This document shows positions 15,860-25,772 of a stretch of DNA of 64,000 bases, piece by piece. The DNA comes from Rhizobium sp. Root708 (GTDB lineage Bacteria; Pseudomonadota; Alphaproteobacteria; Rhizobiales; Rhizobiaceae). The notes under the pieces are model-generated. The model made no database searches, was not told where the DNA came from, and worked only from the letters and a program-made list of their open reading frames with translations. The translations under genes were made by a program, and so were the position numbers. The first letter of the stretch is position 1. Each line of letters begins with the position of its first letter. The DNA lies in NCBI RefSeq assembly GCF_001429725.1, contig NZ_LMHV01000003.1, positions 62,001 to 126,000 on the forward strand, written 5' to 3'.

Positions 15860-18346
15860 TTACTGGCTGGTCGAAACGTCGCCCGAAGCGGCCCATTCCT
15901 TGATCGCGGACGTGAACGCTTGACCGCCTGTCGCACCCTTCTGCATCGTGATCAGCGCACGTCGGCCGTTTCTGTAGGTGATCGGAATGTCGATCCAGTC
16001 CCGGTTCTCAAGCAGATCCAGGTTCGCCTTGCGGGCATCCGGATAGTCGTTGAGCGCGATCATATGGAAATCGTCGGTGATCTTTGCCGGCACCGCGATC
16101 AGTGGGTCGCCGCGATCCTGTTCGGTCCGCTTCATCGCGATTCGCTGAACGCTCTCGATCGCGCCACCTTCGAAATTCGCCGGAAGCGAGAAGACCACCT
16201 CAACGATGTGGCTTGCCGGCAGCGACGGGTCGGAGTTCCGCTTGAAATTGACCTGTGCCGTCAGATTGCGCTCCGGAACCGTGATGGTTCCCTGAACGAT
16301 CGCTTCCTGTTTGCCATCGGCACCCGGCTCATGCTTCACGGTCCACGCTACCGAACCCTGGATCGCCGTCGGCGAGCTCTGGCCGATACGCTCCTCATAC
16401 AGGAACATCTTCTCGCTGGAACCAACAGGCGCAGCCTGCTGCGCATCGGGAGCCGCTGCTGCAGTGGCAGGCGCCGTACCAGTTGTTGCCGGCGTCGTTG
16501 CGGTCGCAGGCGGCGTAGCGTCCGAAGACGCGACATTCTGCGGCGCGACCGACTTGCCCTCGGCGGCTTGTGCGCTGGGGATAGCCGCTGCGCCGTTATC
16601 GACTTCGGTGCCATCAGCGAGCAAGCGCTGCGTAAACTTGTTGCTGACGGAAGAGCCGTCGTTCAGCGACGCGACTTCCTTCTGCGCTTCAGCCGGCTTT
16701 GTAGCCCCGGCGTCGACATTCTGCGGCGCAGATGCAGGCGTGTTGGGCTGTGCGGGCGTCTGTGTTTCCGTCTTGACCGTCTGCGAGGGTGCCGCGCTCA
16801 CAAGGCCCTTGACCATCTCGGTCAACGCGTCCTGATGCGTCCAGGCGGCATATGCTCCACCGCCGACGACGCCGAGCGCAATGAGCAGCCCGATGATCGA
16901 GCCGATGCCGAAGCGACGACGCTTCGGTTCCATCCTGAGATTGCGACCCTGGAACTTCGAAGCAATGACGCTGTCGATATCGTTCTGCGCCGTGCCGTCG
17001 TCATCTTCGGCGACAACGCCGCGATTGTTGTAGCCGCGAAGCTGGGTTGCTTCCTGCCAGGAATCGTCAGGGTTCTCAGGCTTCTGGCTTTGACCGCCGT
17101 GCACCTCGGAGAAAAGATCGCCATCATCGAAATTCGCAGTGACCGTCGGCTTCTTGTTGCTTTCGATCGGAGGAAGGTCGTCGAAAGCAGCCGCTTCCCA
17201 CGAGAACGCTTCGTTACCCGAGGTAGAAGCCGCCGGCTGAACGGCTGCATTGCCGAGCCCGGCAACAAGGTCGTCGAAAGCGCGCGCAGCATCATTCGCT
17301 GGTGCCGGGTGCGCGCTATCCGAGAATTGCCGAAGTTCTTCGAGAGCCCAATCCGTGGGTTCCGACCTCGAGACAGGTTCCGGTACTTCCTCAGCATGCT
17401 CGGCCCAAACGGGATCGAAGTGTGCGGCCCCCTCGGTGTGAAGCGGCTCCTCACGGCTATGCTGTACGAACGCCTCCGGTTCCTTGTCGAACGCGTAGAC
17501 GGGCTCGACGAGACGATTGCTGAGATCGAAATCGCGCGCAGGCTGCGATACCGGTTCAACGGGCGCTTCATACGGCTCGACGGCCGGCGCAAGCTCTTCC
17601 GGAACATACTCTTCAAGCGCGGCCTGATGCTCGACCGCAACCTCATGCGGCTCCGCCGCAGGCTCGTATGCCTCGAGCGGAGCTTCCTCTTCGTGGGTTG
17701 CCTGCCAGGGCTCGAATGCTTCAGCCTCTTCCGATACCGCAACCGGCTCGGGTTGATGCTCCTGCGATTGCCAGGCGGCATCGTGCTGGGCAGCGGCTTC
17801 GCGCACCGTTTCTTCCGGTTCGTCGTAGCGCGCATCCTCTGCGTGATGCGTCGGCTCTTCGTAGACGGGCTCCGCGGGATAAGCGGGCTCGCTCGAAACG
17901 ACAGGCTCCTCGGTCTCGACCGACTGCTCGTAAACCGGTTCATGATAGACCGGTTCTTCGGCAGGGGCAGCCTCGACAGGCGCTTCCGGCTCCTCGACAG
18001 GCGTGGCGGCTACAAGCGCTTCCGGTTCTTCCGCCTGCGGCTCCGGCTCGGCGACACCAGCCGGTTCTTCGTCAACGGCTTCGGCAGCCGCGACAACGAC
18101 CTCTTCTTCAACGACGGAATCATCAGCCGGCAACGCTACGGCGTGCTCGGCTTCGACTTCTCGAATTGCGGTTTCAAGCTTTTCAAGCTGCCGTTGCAGC
18201 ATTGCTTCCGGCGGACGCGGCTTCATGTTCTCGAGCTGCCGCTGCACGGCACCGCGCGCGCGCTCGTAGACCTTGACCCGCATCTCGGGCGTATTGTCGG
18301 TCAGGCCGTCAACCGCCCGCCGGATAACTGCGATAAAATCCGCCAT
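15860..18346 (-). CDS. Large acidic Glu/Pro-rich single-pass membrane protein
   Basis: The 828-residue protein has four parts: a short helical N-terminus (MADFIAVIRRAVDGLTDNTP, about 1-70), a long low-complexity region of Glu, Pro, Val and Ala with EEPVYHEPVYE- and YEPAAEPHE-like units (about 75-450), one membrane span after a basic patch (RRRFGIGSIIGLLIALGVVG, about 475-500), and a periplasmic part with an Ala/Thr/Pro linker followed by a conserved-looking domain (about 655-828: EKMFLYEERIGQSSPTAIQG, QAEAIVQGTI-like strands, NGRRALITMQKG). Comparable proteins occur beside purA in rhizobia without known function. The low-complexity tract resembles disordered scaffolds. A frame of similar length on the opposite strand is treated as antisense. 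Confidence 0.85.
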   Translation of the reverse strand: MADFIAVIRRAVDGLTDNTPEMRVKVYERARGAVQRQLENMKPRPPEAMLQRQLEKLETAIREVEAEHAVALPADDSVVEEEVVVAAAEAVDEEPAGVAEPEPQAEEPEALVAATPVEEPEAPVEAAPAEEPVYHEPVYEQSVETEEPVVSSEPAYPAEPVYEEPTHHAEDARYDEPEETVREAAAQHDAAWQSQEHQPEPVAVSEEAEAFEPWQATHEEEAPLEAYEPAAEPHEVAVEHQAALEEYVPEELAPAVEPYEAPVEPVSQPARDFDLSNRLVEPVYAFDKEPEAFVQHSREEPLHTEGAAHFDPVWAEHAEEVPEPVSRSEPTDWALEELRQFSDSAHPAPANDAARAFDDLVAGLGNAAVQPAASTSGNEAFSWEAAAFDDLPPIESNKKPTVTANFDDGDLFSEVHGGQSQKPENPDDSWQEATQLRGYNNRGVVAEDDDGTAQNDIDSVIASKFQGRNLRMEPKRRRFGIGSIIGLLIALGVVGGGAYAAWTHQDALTEMVKGLVSAAPSQTVKTETQTPAQPNTPASAPQNVDAGATKPAEAQKEVASLNDGSSVSNKFTQRLLADGTEVDNGAAAIPSAQAAEGKSVAPQNVASSDATPPATATTPATTGTAPATAAAAPDAQQAAPVGSSEKMFLYEERIGQSSPTAIQGSVAWTVKHEPGADGKQEAIVQGTITVPERNLTAQVNFKRNSDPSLPASHIVEVVFSLPANFEGGAIESVQRIAMKRTEQDRGDPLIAVPAKITDDFHMIALNDYPDARKANLDLLENRDWIDIPITYRNGRRALITMQKGATGGQAFTSAIKEWAASGDVSTSQ

Positions 18347-18406
18347 ACGTACTTTCTCTAGAAGTGCGGCTCAGCAAGCGAACCGCACAAGTAATGACAC
18401 GAAACC

Positions 18407-19702
<1,296 letters not shown>

Positions 19703-19899
19703 TCACGTCTTCCTGTTAACAGCGGATGGAACCGCATCTGCATAAACCCGCGCATCTATAAAACTTTGTTTTTGGGAAAGCGACCCTGTATTGACGGCCG
19801 AATGGGCTTTTTACGTGACAAATCAGGTCGGCCCACGCTAGTTCCCGGCCAGCGTTGAACTTTGAGGCAGTATCAGCCTCTCATTTGGAAGAATCGGCG

Positions 19900-20817
19900 A
19901 TGCAGCTTGCCGCCTATATCTGTCTCGTCGTTGCCGCACTCTGCTGGGGCGGAAACGCCGTGGCCGGCAAGCTCGCTCTCGATCATGTCAGCCCGATGAT
20001 GCTGACGTTTCTGCGCTGGTTTCTCGCCACGGCCCTGATCGCCGCCATATCGATGCCGCAGTTGAAGCGTGACTGGCCGGTCGTCAAGCGCAACCTGCCG
20101 CTTCTCTTCTTCTATGGGATCGTCGGCTATACGCTGTTCAACGCCATGCTTTACTCGGCGGTGAAGTACACGACGGTCATCAACGTCGCGATCGAGCAGG
20201 CCGGCATTCCGATGCTGATCTTTCTGCTGAACTTCGTGTTCTTCCGCACCGCCGTATCACTCGCCCAGATCACCGGCTTCGCCATGACCCTCGCCGGCGT
20301 CGCCCTGACGGCATCGCACGGTGACCTTGCAAGCCTTCTGCAGCTCGGCCTCAACAGGGGCGACGGACTGATGCTGATCGCAGTTGCTGCCTATGCCGTC
20401 TACACGATCTTTCTGCGCTGGAAGCCGCCGCTCGACTGGCGCACGCTGATGGCGGTCCCGGCGCTTGGAGCAGCCTTGAGCGCGGTTCCGCTACTCTTGT
20501 GGGAGGGCATGCAAGGCAATGTCCAGGTGCCCGACGCGCGGGGCTGGGTGATAGCCTTCTATACCGCGATATTCGCGTCCCTACTGGCGCAGGTGTTTTA
20601 CATCAGGGGCGTCGAGGCGATCGGCGCCAATCGCGCCGGTCTCTTCATCAATCTCGTACCGGTTTTCGGGACGCTGCTCTCGGTCGTGCTTCTCGGCGAA
20701 GAGCTGCAGCTCTTCCACGTGATCGCGCTTGTCCTGACCCTCGGCGGAATTGCAATCGCCGAAAAGGGCCGTCCCAAGACCACCGCGCCGACCGCGCCCG
20801 CCTCAGTCATGGACTGA
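19900..20817 (+). CDS. EamA/DMT-superfamily transporter
   Basis: The 305-residue protein has ten predicted membrane helices in two EamA halves (VAALCWGGNAVAGKLALDHV in the first; GDGLMLIAVAAYAVYTIFLR in the second) and the C-terminal VLLGEELQLFHVIALVLTLG block. Such carriers export or import amino acids or other small metabolites; the substrate cannot be told. ATG 19900 was chosen over an upstream in-frame ATG at 19855 because GGAAGA is correctly placed and the family begins here. It is monocistronic, divergent from purA and convergent with the GNAT gene. Confidence 0.88.
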   Translation: MQLAAYICLVVAALCWGGNAVAGKLALDHVSPMMLTFLRWFLATALIAAISMPQLKRDWPVVKRNLPLLFFYGIVGYTLFNAMLYSAVKYTTVINVAIEQAGIPMLIFLLNFVFFRTAVSLAQITGFAMTLAGVALTASHGDLASLLQLGLNRGDGLMLIAVAAYAVYTIFLRWKPPLDWRTLMAVPALGAALSAVPLLLWEGMQGNVQVPDARGWVIAFYTAIFASLLAQVFYIRGVEAIGANRAGLFINLVPVFGTLLSVVLLGEELQLFHVIALVLTLGGIAIAEKGRPKTTAPTAPASVMD

Positions 20818-20832
20818 GACCGGCAGAACCGT

Positions 20833-21678
20833 CTAGCCGAGTTCCAGCGTCGTCACGCCGAACACGTTCCTCAGCGGCACCACAGGCGCCTTGCCGCGAT
20901 ACATTCTGGCGGTCTCGAAGACGGGCTCGAGACCCATGCCCTGCGCGAGCGCAATGGCGTCCTTGTTGTCAGTTGGAATGTCGATGAAAACACGGGCGCC
21001 CGCTGCCTGCTCGGCCAGCACCTTCAGCACGGCAGCGGCAGCATCGGCATCGCTCGCGAAAAGCGGCCCGATCTTGTAACCTTCGTAACATCTCCGGATC
21101 GTTCCGTAGCCCCGGATCTTTCCGTTCTTGCGGACAATGGCCGTTCGGCGGCTCTTGCGGCTCGTGCACCACGACGAGATAAAGTCCGGCCTAGGCACGG
21201 TGAAGATTGAGGCATCGTAGCGCAGCAATCCGTCAAGCTTGTCCGACACGATGCTGGCCGTCAGCGTCGACACGGGAACGGACGAAATCACCCCACAGTA
21301 TCGAACAGTCTTGTAGGCTTCCTCGAAACCGGCCTTGCGGTAGTTTTCCTGCTGCGCGACGACGCCATCGAGCCCGATGCTACGTCCTTCGGCTGAGGCC
21401 ATGCCGGCATCCCAGATCGCCTTTCCGTAGCCTTTGCCGCGGAAATCGGGATGGACCATGTAGAGGCCGGCGAAAGCGAAGACATCGCCATATTTGACGA
21501 CCGAAATCGATCCGACCGGGACTTCGCCGAGCGCGCCGACGAAGAAGCCGGAGGGATCTGCCGCGTGAAATGCAAGTGAATCGTCAAGCCCGGGGTTCCA
21601 TCCCTCCTGGCGTGCCCACTCCAGCACCAGTTCCAACTCACCGGGCCGCATCGGGCGAACGGCAAACTCCGAATTCAT
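20833..21678 (-). CDS. Two-part GNAT acetyltransferase (YitH/Acetyltransf_18-like)
   Basis: The 281-residue protein has an N-terminal GNAT domain with the acetyl-CoA loop VHPDFRGKGYGKAIWDAGMA (about residues 75-94) and LDGVVAQQENYRKAGFEEAY, and a second, GNAT-related C-terminal half (about 145-281) with GYGTIRRCYEGYKIGPLFAS and IDIPTDNKDAIALAQGMGLE. The arrangement matches the YitH-type double acetyltransferases. Substrate unknown. It is convergent with the EamA transporter gene (15-bp gap). Confidence 0.87.
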   Translation of the reverse strand: MNSEFAVRPMRPGELELVLEWARQEGWNPGLDDSLAFHAADPSGFFVGALGEVPVGSISVVKYGDVFAFAGLYMVHPDFRGKGYGKAIWDAGMASAEGRSIGLDGVVAQQENYRKAGFEEAYKTVRYCGVISSVPVSTLTASIVSDKLDGLLRYDASIFTVPRPDFISSWCTSRKSRRTAIVRKNGKIRGYGTIRRCYEGYKIGPLFASDADAAAAVLKVLAEQAAGARVFIDIPTDNKDAIALAQGMGLEPVFETARMYRGKAPVVPLRNVFGVTTLELG

Positions 21679-22028
21679 GCAAACGTCCCAATCAGATCAA
21701 CTGCACGCGCGCAGGCGGCATTCAACGACAATACAAGGGTTCAGCGGCCGCAAAGCGTAACCGATAACGACATTCATGTTCATAGCTGACGCGATCTACA
21801 TCGATCGTCATGAAGCGCGACACGAAATTCTTCACGCCGAAAGCATCATGGAACAACGAATCTCTAATCTCAAGGCAATTACTTAAGACAAAGTGAAGCC
21901 TGCGACAGCTTGTCGAGGCTGCTCTTCATCTCCTCGCGGAAAGGTAGCTCTCCTTCCGTATCGCGCTGCCGTCCCCGCTCGCTCCGGCTGCATTAGGATC
22001 AAGGCCCATTTCGTCCTGGAGATAAATC
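21679..22028. other. Intergenic region upstream of the SGNH hydrolase gene
   Basis: This 350-bp divergent gap holds no recognisable gene, hairpin terminator or clear promoter box. A GGAG ribosome-binding site at its right edge serves the SGNH gene. Confidence 0.4.
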
Positions 22029-23870
22029 ATGCTTATCGGTTTTGGTCTCGCTGCCGACAGTTCTCTCTGCCCCCACTACCCGCACCCTACCCCGATCGCG
22101 GCCTTCGGCGACAGCCTGACGGAGGGAGCTGGCGCTTCCGCGCCATCCCACAGTTTCCCGGCGCTTGCGGCCAATCTGTTCCACCCTCCCCGCACGCTGA
22201 TCAATCGAGGGATCGGCGGCCAGACGTCGACGCAGATTGCCGCACGACAGGGCGGACGCGAACTGCTGATCGCCATCAAGGAAAGCAATCCGAAAAACCT
22301 CTTCCCGCGCACACGGGACTGGATGCAGTCCTTCGAGACCGGCATCGTCAACGGGCTTACACATGAACTCGTCGATGTCGGGAGCGACGACGCGGGGCTG
22401 CCTTATGGCGACGTCAGAATATACGGCACAGCGAACGCCGGTTTCACCGACTTCGGTCGACAGATTTACGGTGCCATCGCAACCAATCACGCCGCCGCTT
22501 CCGGCTCCGCCTGGACGGTATCCGGCGACATCCAGAAGATCGGCGGCGCCCTGGCGGGGATCTCCAGCCTTCGTCTCGCGCTTGTCCAGGCCGACGATCT
22601 CGGTGGCTACCTCAACGAGATTGCAACCGTCGCTTTCGAACTCGATGGCGCGCGCCATTCCGCATCCGCGACCGGCGTGGCTGTTCATCCCTATATCCGG
22701 TCGACACATCTTCTCGATGTCATCCCCGGGAATGCCGTCGACATCACCCTCCGCGTGTTTCCCGGCCAGTTCGAGGCCGGCTCTGCCGTAACGGAACTGG
22801 TGCTGACACCAGGCACCGGCGAAATTCCAGCCTATCGACCCGAGGCGGTGCTCATCCATCGTTTCGACGAAACCGTGGCCGGTTGGTCTTCCCGCAATCA
22901 GGACGGCCACGCGGCGCCTCTCACAGTTCAGGCCGGCAAACTGATCGCCGCCAACGACGATGGCGGCGCTCTGCGCGGATGCGAACTCGAGATAGCGCCA
23001 GTCCCGCAGGGCAAGACAATCCGCGTGGCATTCGATCTCGAATTCCTCTCCGGTGCCGGCCAGATCCAGATCGGCGGATTGCAGGCTGCCGGCGGCAGCT
23101 GGGCGACAACGACACGGGAGGGTGACCCGACCTGGCCAATCTCCACCGCCGGCCATCACGAGTTGGTCTTCACCAGTGGCAATGCCGCCTTCGGCAACAC
23201 AAACTGCACTGCGATTGCGTTTCTGGCCAGCGGAAGCCTCCTCAGCTGGTCGCTCGACAATGTTCTGGTGTCCTCCGGCGACGACGATCCTCAAGTCGAG
23301 ATCGCCCATGCCTCCATCGATGCACTGAACGGCACGAGCAGTATTGTGGGCACGATCCTGGAAGCATCGGGCGTGATCACCAAGGGAAGCAACGGCCAGC
23401 TCTATTTCACGCGGACCGGCGAAGGCGAGGCGATCGCCGTGGCCTACGGCTCGGCATTCACGCCTGACGACGCTATGGCGCTTCGCCGTGATGTGCAATG
23501 GATATGGGCAGGTCGCAACAACGCGGCCGACCGGCAGGTCGTTCTCTCTGATATCGCGGCCATGGCACTCGCTGTCGCCGGCAATCGCTGCCTTGTCGGC
23601 TCGGTGCTGCCTTCCGCTGCCGACGGGCCAGACATCAGGCAGGCGATCGCCGATCTCAATGCCGATCTCGCCGTTCGATACGGCGCGCGCTACGTCGATC
23701 TGCATGCCGCGCTCGTCGCGGCCGCAAACGCCACGACCGGCGATCAGGCAGACATCGCCACAGGGCTGGTGCCACGCTCGCTCCGATCCGATGGCCTGCA
23801 CCTGAATGACGTTGGCTATGCCGTGGTTGCCGCCGCATGGGCCGATGCGACCCTGGCTATGCGCTGGTGA
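22029..23870 (+). CDS. SGNH/GDSL hydrolase with a large internal insertion
   Basis: The 613-residue protein has all four SGNH blocks, but widely separated: block I AAFGDSLTEG with nucleophile S29, block II NRGIGGQTS (59-67), block III IWAGRNNA with N497, and block V SDGLHLND with D588 and H591. In ordinary SGNH hydrolases blocks II and III are a few dozen residues apart; here about 420 residues intervene, rich in beta-strand patterns (YRPEAVLIHRFDETVAGWSS, AFDLEFLSGAGQIQIGG, CTAIAFLASGSLLSWSLDNV), as in carbohydrate-binding or tail-fibre modules. No signal peptide is obvious. It probably deacylates a polysaccharide or other ester. Its stop overlaps the convergent acetyltransferase gene by 14 bp, placing it at the edge of the exopolysaccharide locus. 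Confidence 0.85.
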   Translation: MLIGFGLAADSSLCPHYPHPTPIAAFGDSLTEGAGASAPSHSFPALAANLFHPPRTLINRGIGGQTSTQIAARQGGRELLIAIKESNPKNLFPRTRDWMQSFETGIVNGLTHELVDVGSDDAGLPYGDVRIYGTANAGFTDFGRQIYGAIATNHAAASGSAWTVSGDIQKIGGALAGISSLRLALVQADDLGGYLNEIATVAFELDGARHSASATGVAVHPYIRSTHLLDVIPGNAVDITLRVFPGQFEAGSAVTELVLTPGTGEIPAYRPEAVLIHRFDETVAGWSSRNQDGHAAPLTVQAGKLIAANDDGGALRGCELEIAPVPQGKTIRVAFDLEFLSGAGQIQIGGLQAAGGSWATTTREGDPTWPISTAGHHELVFTSGNAAFGNTNCTAIAFLASGSLLSWSLDNVLVSSGDDDPQVEIAHASIDALNGTSSIVGTILEASGVITKGSNGQLYFTRTGEGEAIAVAYGSAFTPDDAMALRRDVQWIWAGRNNAADRQVVLSDIAAMALAVAGNRCLVGSVLPSAADGPDIRQAIADLNADLAVRYGARYVDLHAALVAAANATTGDQADIATGLVPRSLRSDGLHLNDVGYAVVAAAWADATLAMRW

Positions 23871-24450
23871 AGCGGCCGCGCTCGCGGACGAACCGCGCCG
23901 GGTTGCCGACATGGACAGTCCAGGCCGGAAGGTCCTTGAAGGCAACGGCTCGCGCGCCGAGAACAGCGCCTTCCTCGATGACGACACCAGGCCCAACGAA
24001 GGCATCGGCCGCCACCCAGGCATCGGCGCCGATAGTGATCGGCCGAGCCTGGAGCTGAAAGGACGGATCGTCGATGTCGTGCGTACCTGTGCAGAGATGT
24101 GCGTCCTGCGAGATGATCGCGTTGCGGCCGATCTGGATCGGCGCCATCGAATAGCAGATGACGCGCTGCCCGATCAGCGCATTGTCACCCATGAAAAGGT
24201 TCGGCGGATACCAGATCGTCGCCGATCCGTGTACCCGGGCATTTGCCCCCAATTGTGCGCCGAACAGCCGGAGCAGACAGGCCCGCCATCGATGCATCGG
24301 CGCCGGCGTGTATCGCCCGAAAACCGCCCACACCACGATCCAAAGCGCCCTCAGGAGACGATGACGAAGCGTGAAGCTCGGACCTCCAAAGCGCGAGCGG
24401 TGGTGTTGCGCATTCAGGATTCCAAGACTTGCCTGATCCATCTCGATCAT
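23857..24450 (-). CDS. WcaF-like hexapeptide-repeat O-acetyltransferase
   Basis: The 197-residue protein has a left-handed beta-helix of hexapeptide repeats (LGANARVHGSATIWYPPNLF, IGQRVICYSMAPIQIGRNAI, IGADAWVAADAFVGPGVVIE) and the active-site pattern CTGTHDIDDPSF typical of WcaF-type colanic-acid acetyltransferases. It probably adds acetyl groups to the exopolysaccharide made by the locus. Last gene of the minus-strand cluster; its start overlaps the end of the Wzy-like gene by 4 bp. Convergent with the SGNH gene, whose product might act on the same acetyl esters (inference). Confidence 0.88.
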   Translation of the reverse strand: MIEMDQASLGILNAQHHRSRFGGPSFTLRHRLLRALWIVVWAVFGRYTPAPMHRWRACLLRLFGAQLGANARVHGSATIWYPPNLFMGDNALIGQRVICYSMAPIQIGRNAIISQDAHLCTGTHDIDDPSFQLQARPITIGADAWVAADAFVGPGVVIEEGAVLGARAVAFKDLPAWTVHVGNPARFVRERGRFTSA

Positions 24451-25772
24451 AGAGCGTGCGCCTCCCGCGCATCGGTGGAAAGCGAGTAATGACTTCGCGC
24501 TAGGAACGACAAGGCAACGACGGCGAACATCTGACAGCAGAACAGCGGTAGGACGGCACCGACCGGACCTCTCAGCAATATCGGCAGTGAGGACGCGATG
24601 ACGAATTGCGTAACGGGCTGGCCCGCGAACAGCCCGACATCCGTCTTCACTCCTTTTTGCAGCAGAGCCGCGACAAAGGTCCCGCCGAGGACGACGCCCA
24701 CGAAGCCAAAGTCCATGAAGAGATCACAGCCGAGAAAGAAGGATAGATTCGGCGTGCCGTACATGCCGGCGGCGAACAGTTCATTGCCGATGTCGAGCCC
24801 CCCAACGATCGGCTTTTCCGGCCAGAAAACACGCGGCACAAAGAACAGCAAGACCGCTACCGACTTCGCGCCCCACATGTGCTCATGCACCTGCATGTAC
24901 CGCACCGCATGAACGGCCGTGTCGAAGACGTCGACCGCGGGAACATCGAAGAAGTTGCCCGCAAACGATATCTCCGAGATGCCAGCAACACCCTCAAGCC
25001 CCAATCGGGTCGTGACGCTGAGAACGGGAAAAAGCACTGTCAGCGCTATCACAGCAGTCGCGTAGAATTTCCATGCAGCTATCCGGCCTCCGACCAGCGC
25101 CAACAGGACCGGCCCCCATACGGCGAGCAGCATGAAGCGCGGTGCGTTGAACGGATTTCGGGAGATCGCAAGCAGGCAGAGGACGAGGACAAATGCACCG
25201 AGCGGAGCAAGCCTTGAGGGAAAGGTTCGCAGGTGGATGGAGATCAGGCAGGCCGTTATCGATTGCACGCCGAGAAACAGCATGCTTGCGATGAAAGCTT
25301 CCGCGGGATCCTGCTCCAGACGCGACGACAGCAGCCGCTCGAACCCGCCTTCCGACATCACGAACAGGCTAAAGGCAGCCACATTGAAGAACACCAGCGC
25401 CGTCAGAGATGGAAGCCCTGCCCATGCGACCGGACGTATTTCTCGCTCCATCCTGACAGCCAGGAACGGCAGGCAGAAGAGAAAGACGATCAGCATCGCC
25501 TCGACATATTCATAGGGTTCGTAGGCATAGAAGGTGATGGCTGTGGTGCCGCCGATCATCGCGCCATGCATGCGCTGCAGCGGCGAAAGCACGAAAAACA
25601 CGAACAGGCAGAACCAGAAGACGTCGCCGATCTGAACCGCCGGTGAGCCCATGCGAACCATGCCGGCCAGCACCAACAGCAACATCGGCAGGGTGAGCAG
25701 CACAACGAAGAGCCCGTCGGCGAACGGCAGATTGAGGAGATAAAGCAGGAGAACCGCGCAAAGCCGTATCAT
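24447..25772 (-). CDS. Wzy-like polysaccharide polymerase (multi-span membrane protein)
   Basis: The 441-residue protein has about ten to twelve hydrophobic segments and a large extracytoplasmic loop (about 230-330) with VFWPEKPIVGGLDIGNELFA and LGCDLFMDFGFVGVVLGGTF, a layout of O-antigen and exopolysaccharide repeat-unit polymerases. Sequence signatures of Wzy proteins are weak, so the call rests on topology and location between a Wzx-like flippase and an acetyltransferase. The ATG at 25772 overlaps the upstream stop (ATGA). The frame remains open to 26090, but that extension is antisense-like Arg/Cys-rich sequence within the flippase gene. Confidence 0.78.
   Translation of the reverse strand: MIRLCAVLLLYLLNLPFADGLFVVLLTLPMLLLVLAGMVRMGSPAVQIGDVFWFCLFVFFVLSPLQRMHGAMIGGTTAITFYAYEPYEYVEAMLIVFLFCLPFLAVRMEREIRPVAWAGLPSLTALVFFNVAAFSLFVMSEGGFERLLSSRLEQDPAEAFIASMLFLGVQSITACLISIHLRTFPSRLAPLGAFVLVLCLLAISRNPFNAPRFMLLAVWGPVLLALVGGRIAAWKFYATAVIALTVLFPVLSVTTRLGLEGVAGISEISFAGNFFDVPAVDVFDTAVHAVRYMQVHEHMWGAKSVAVLLFFVPRVFWPEKPIVGGLDIGNELFAAGMYGTPNLSFFLGCDLFMDFGFVGVVLGGTFVAALLQKGVKTDVGLFAGQPVTQFVIASSLPILLRGPVGAVLPLFCCQMFAVVALSFLARSHYSLSTDAREAHAL

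Noticed and set aside
15839..18361. Plus-strand frame of 840 codons opposite the acidic membrane protein
   Set aside because: It is Arg/Leu/Cys-rich with no domain or ribosome-binding site, while the minus strand encodes a coherent protein with a membrane span. The open frame is a by-product of Glu/Pro-rich codons.
18364..18388. GTGCGG...CCGCAC hairpin after purA
   Set aside because: Only a 6-bp stem with a 13-base loop and no T-run; mentioned with purA but not called as a terminator.
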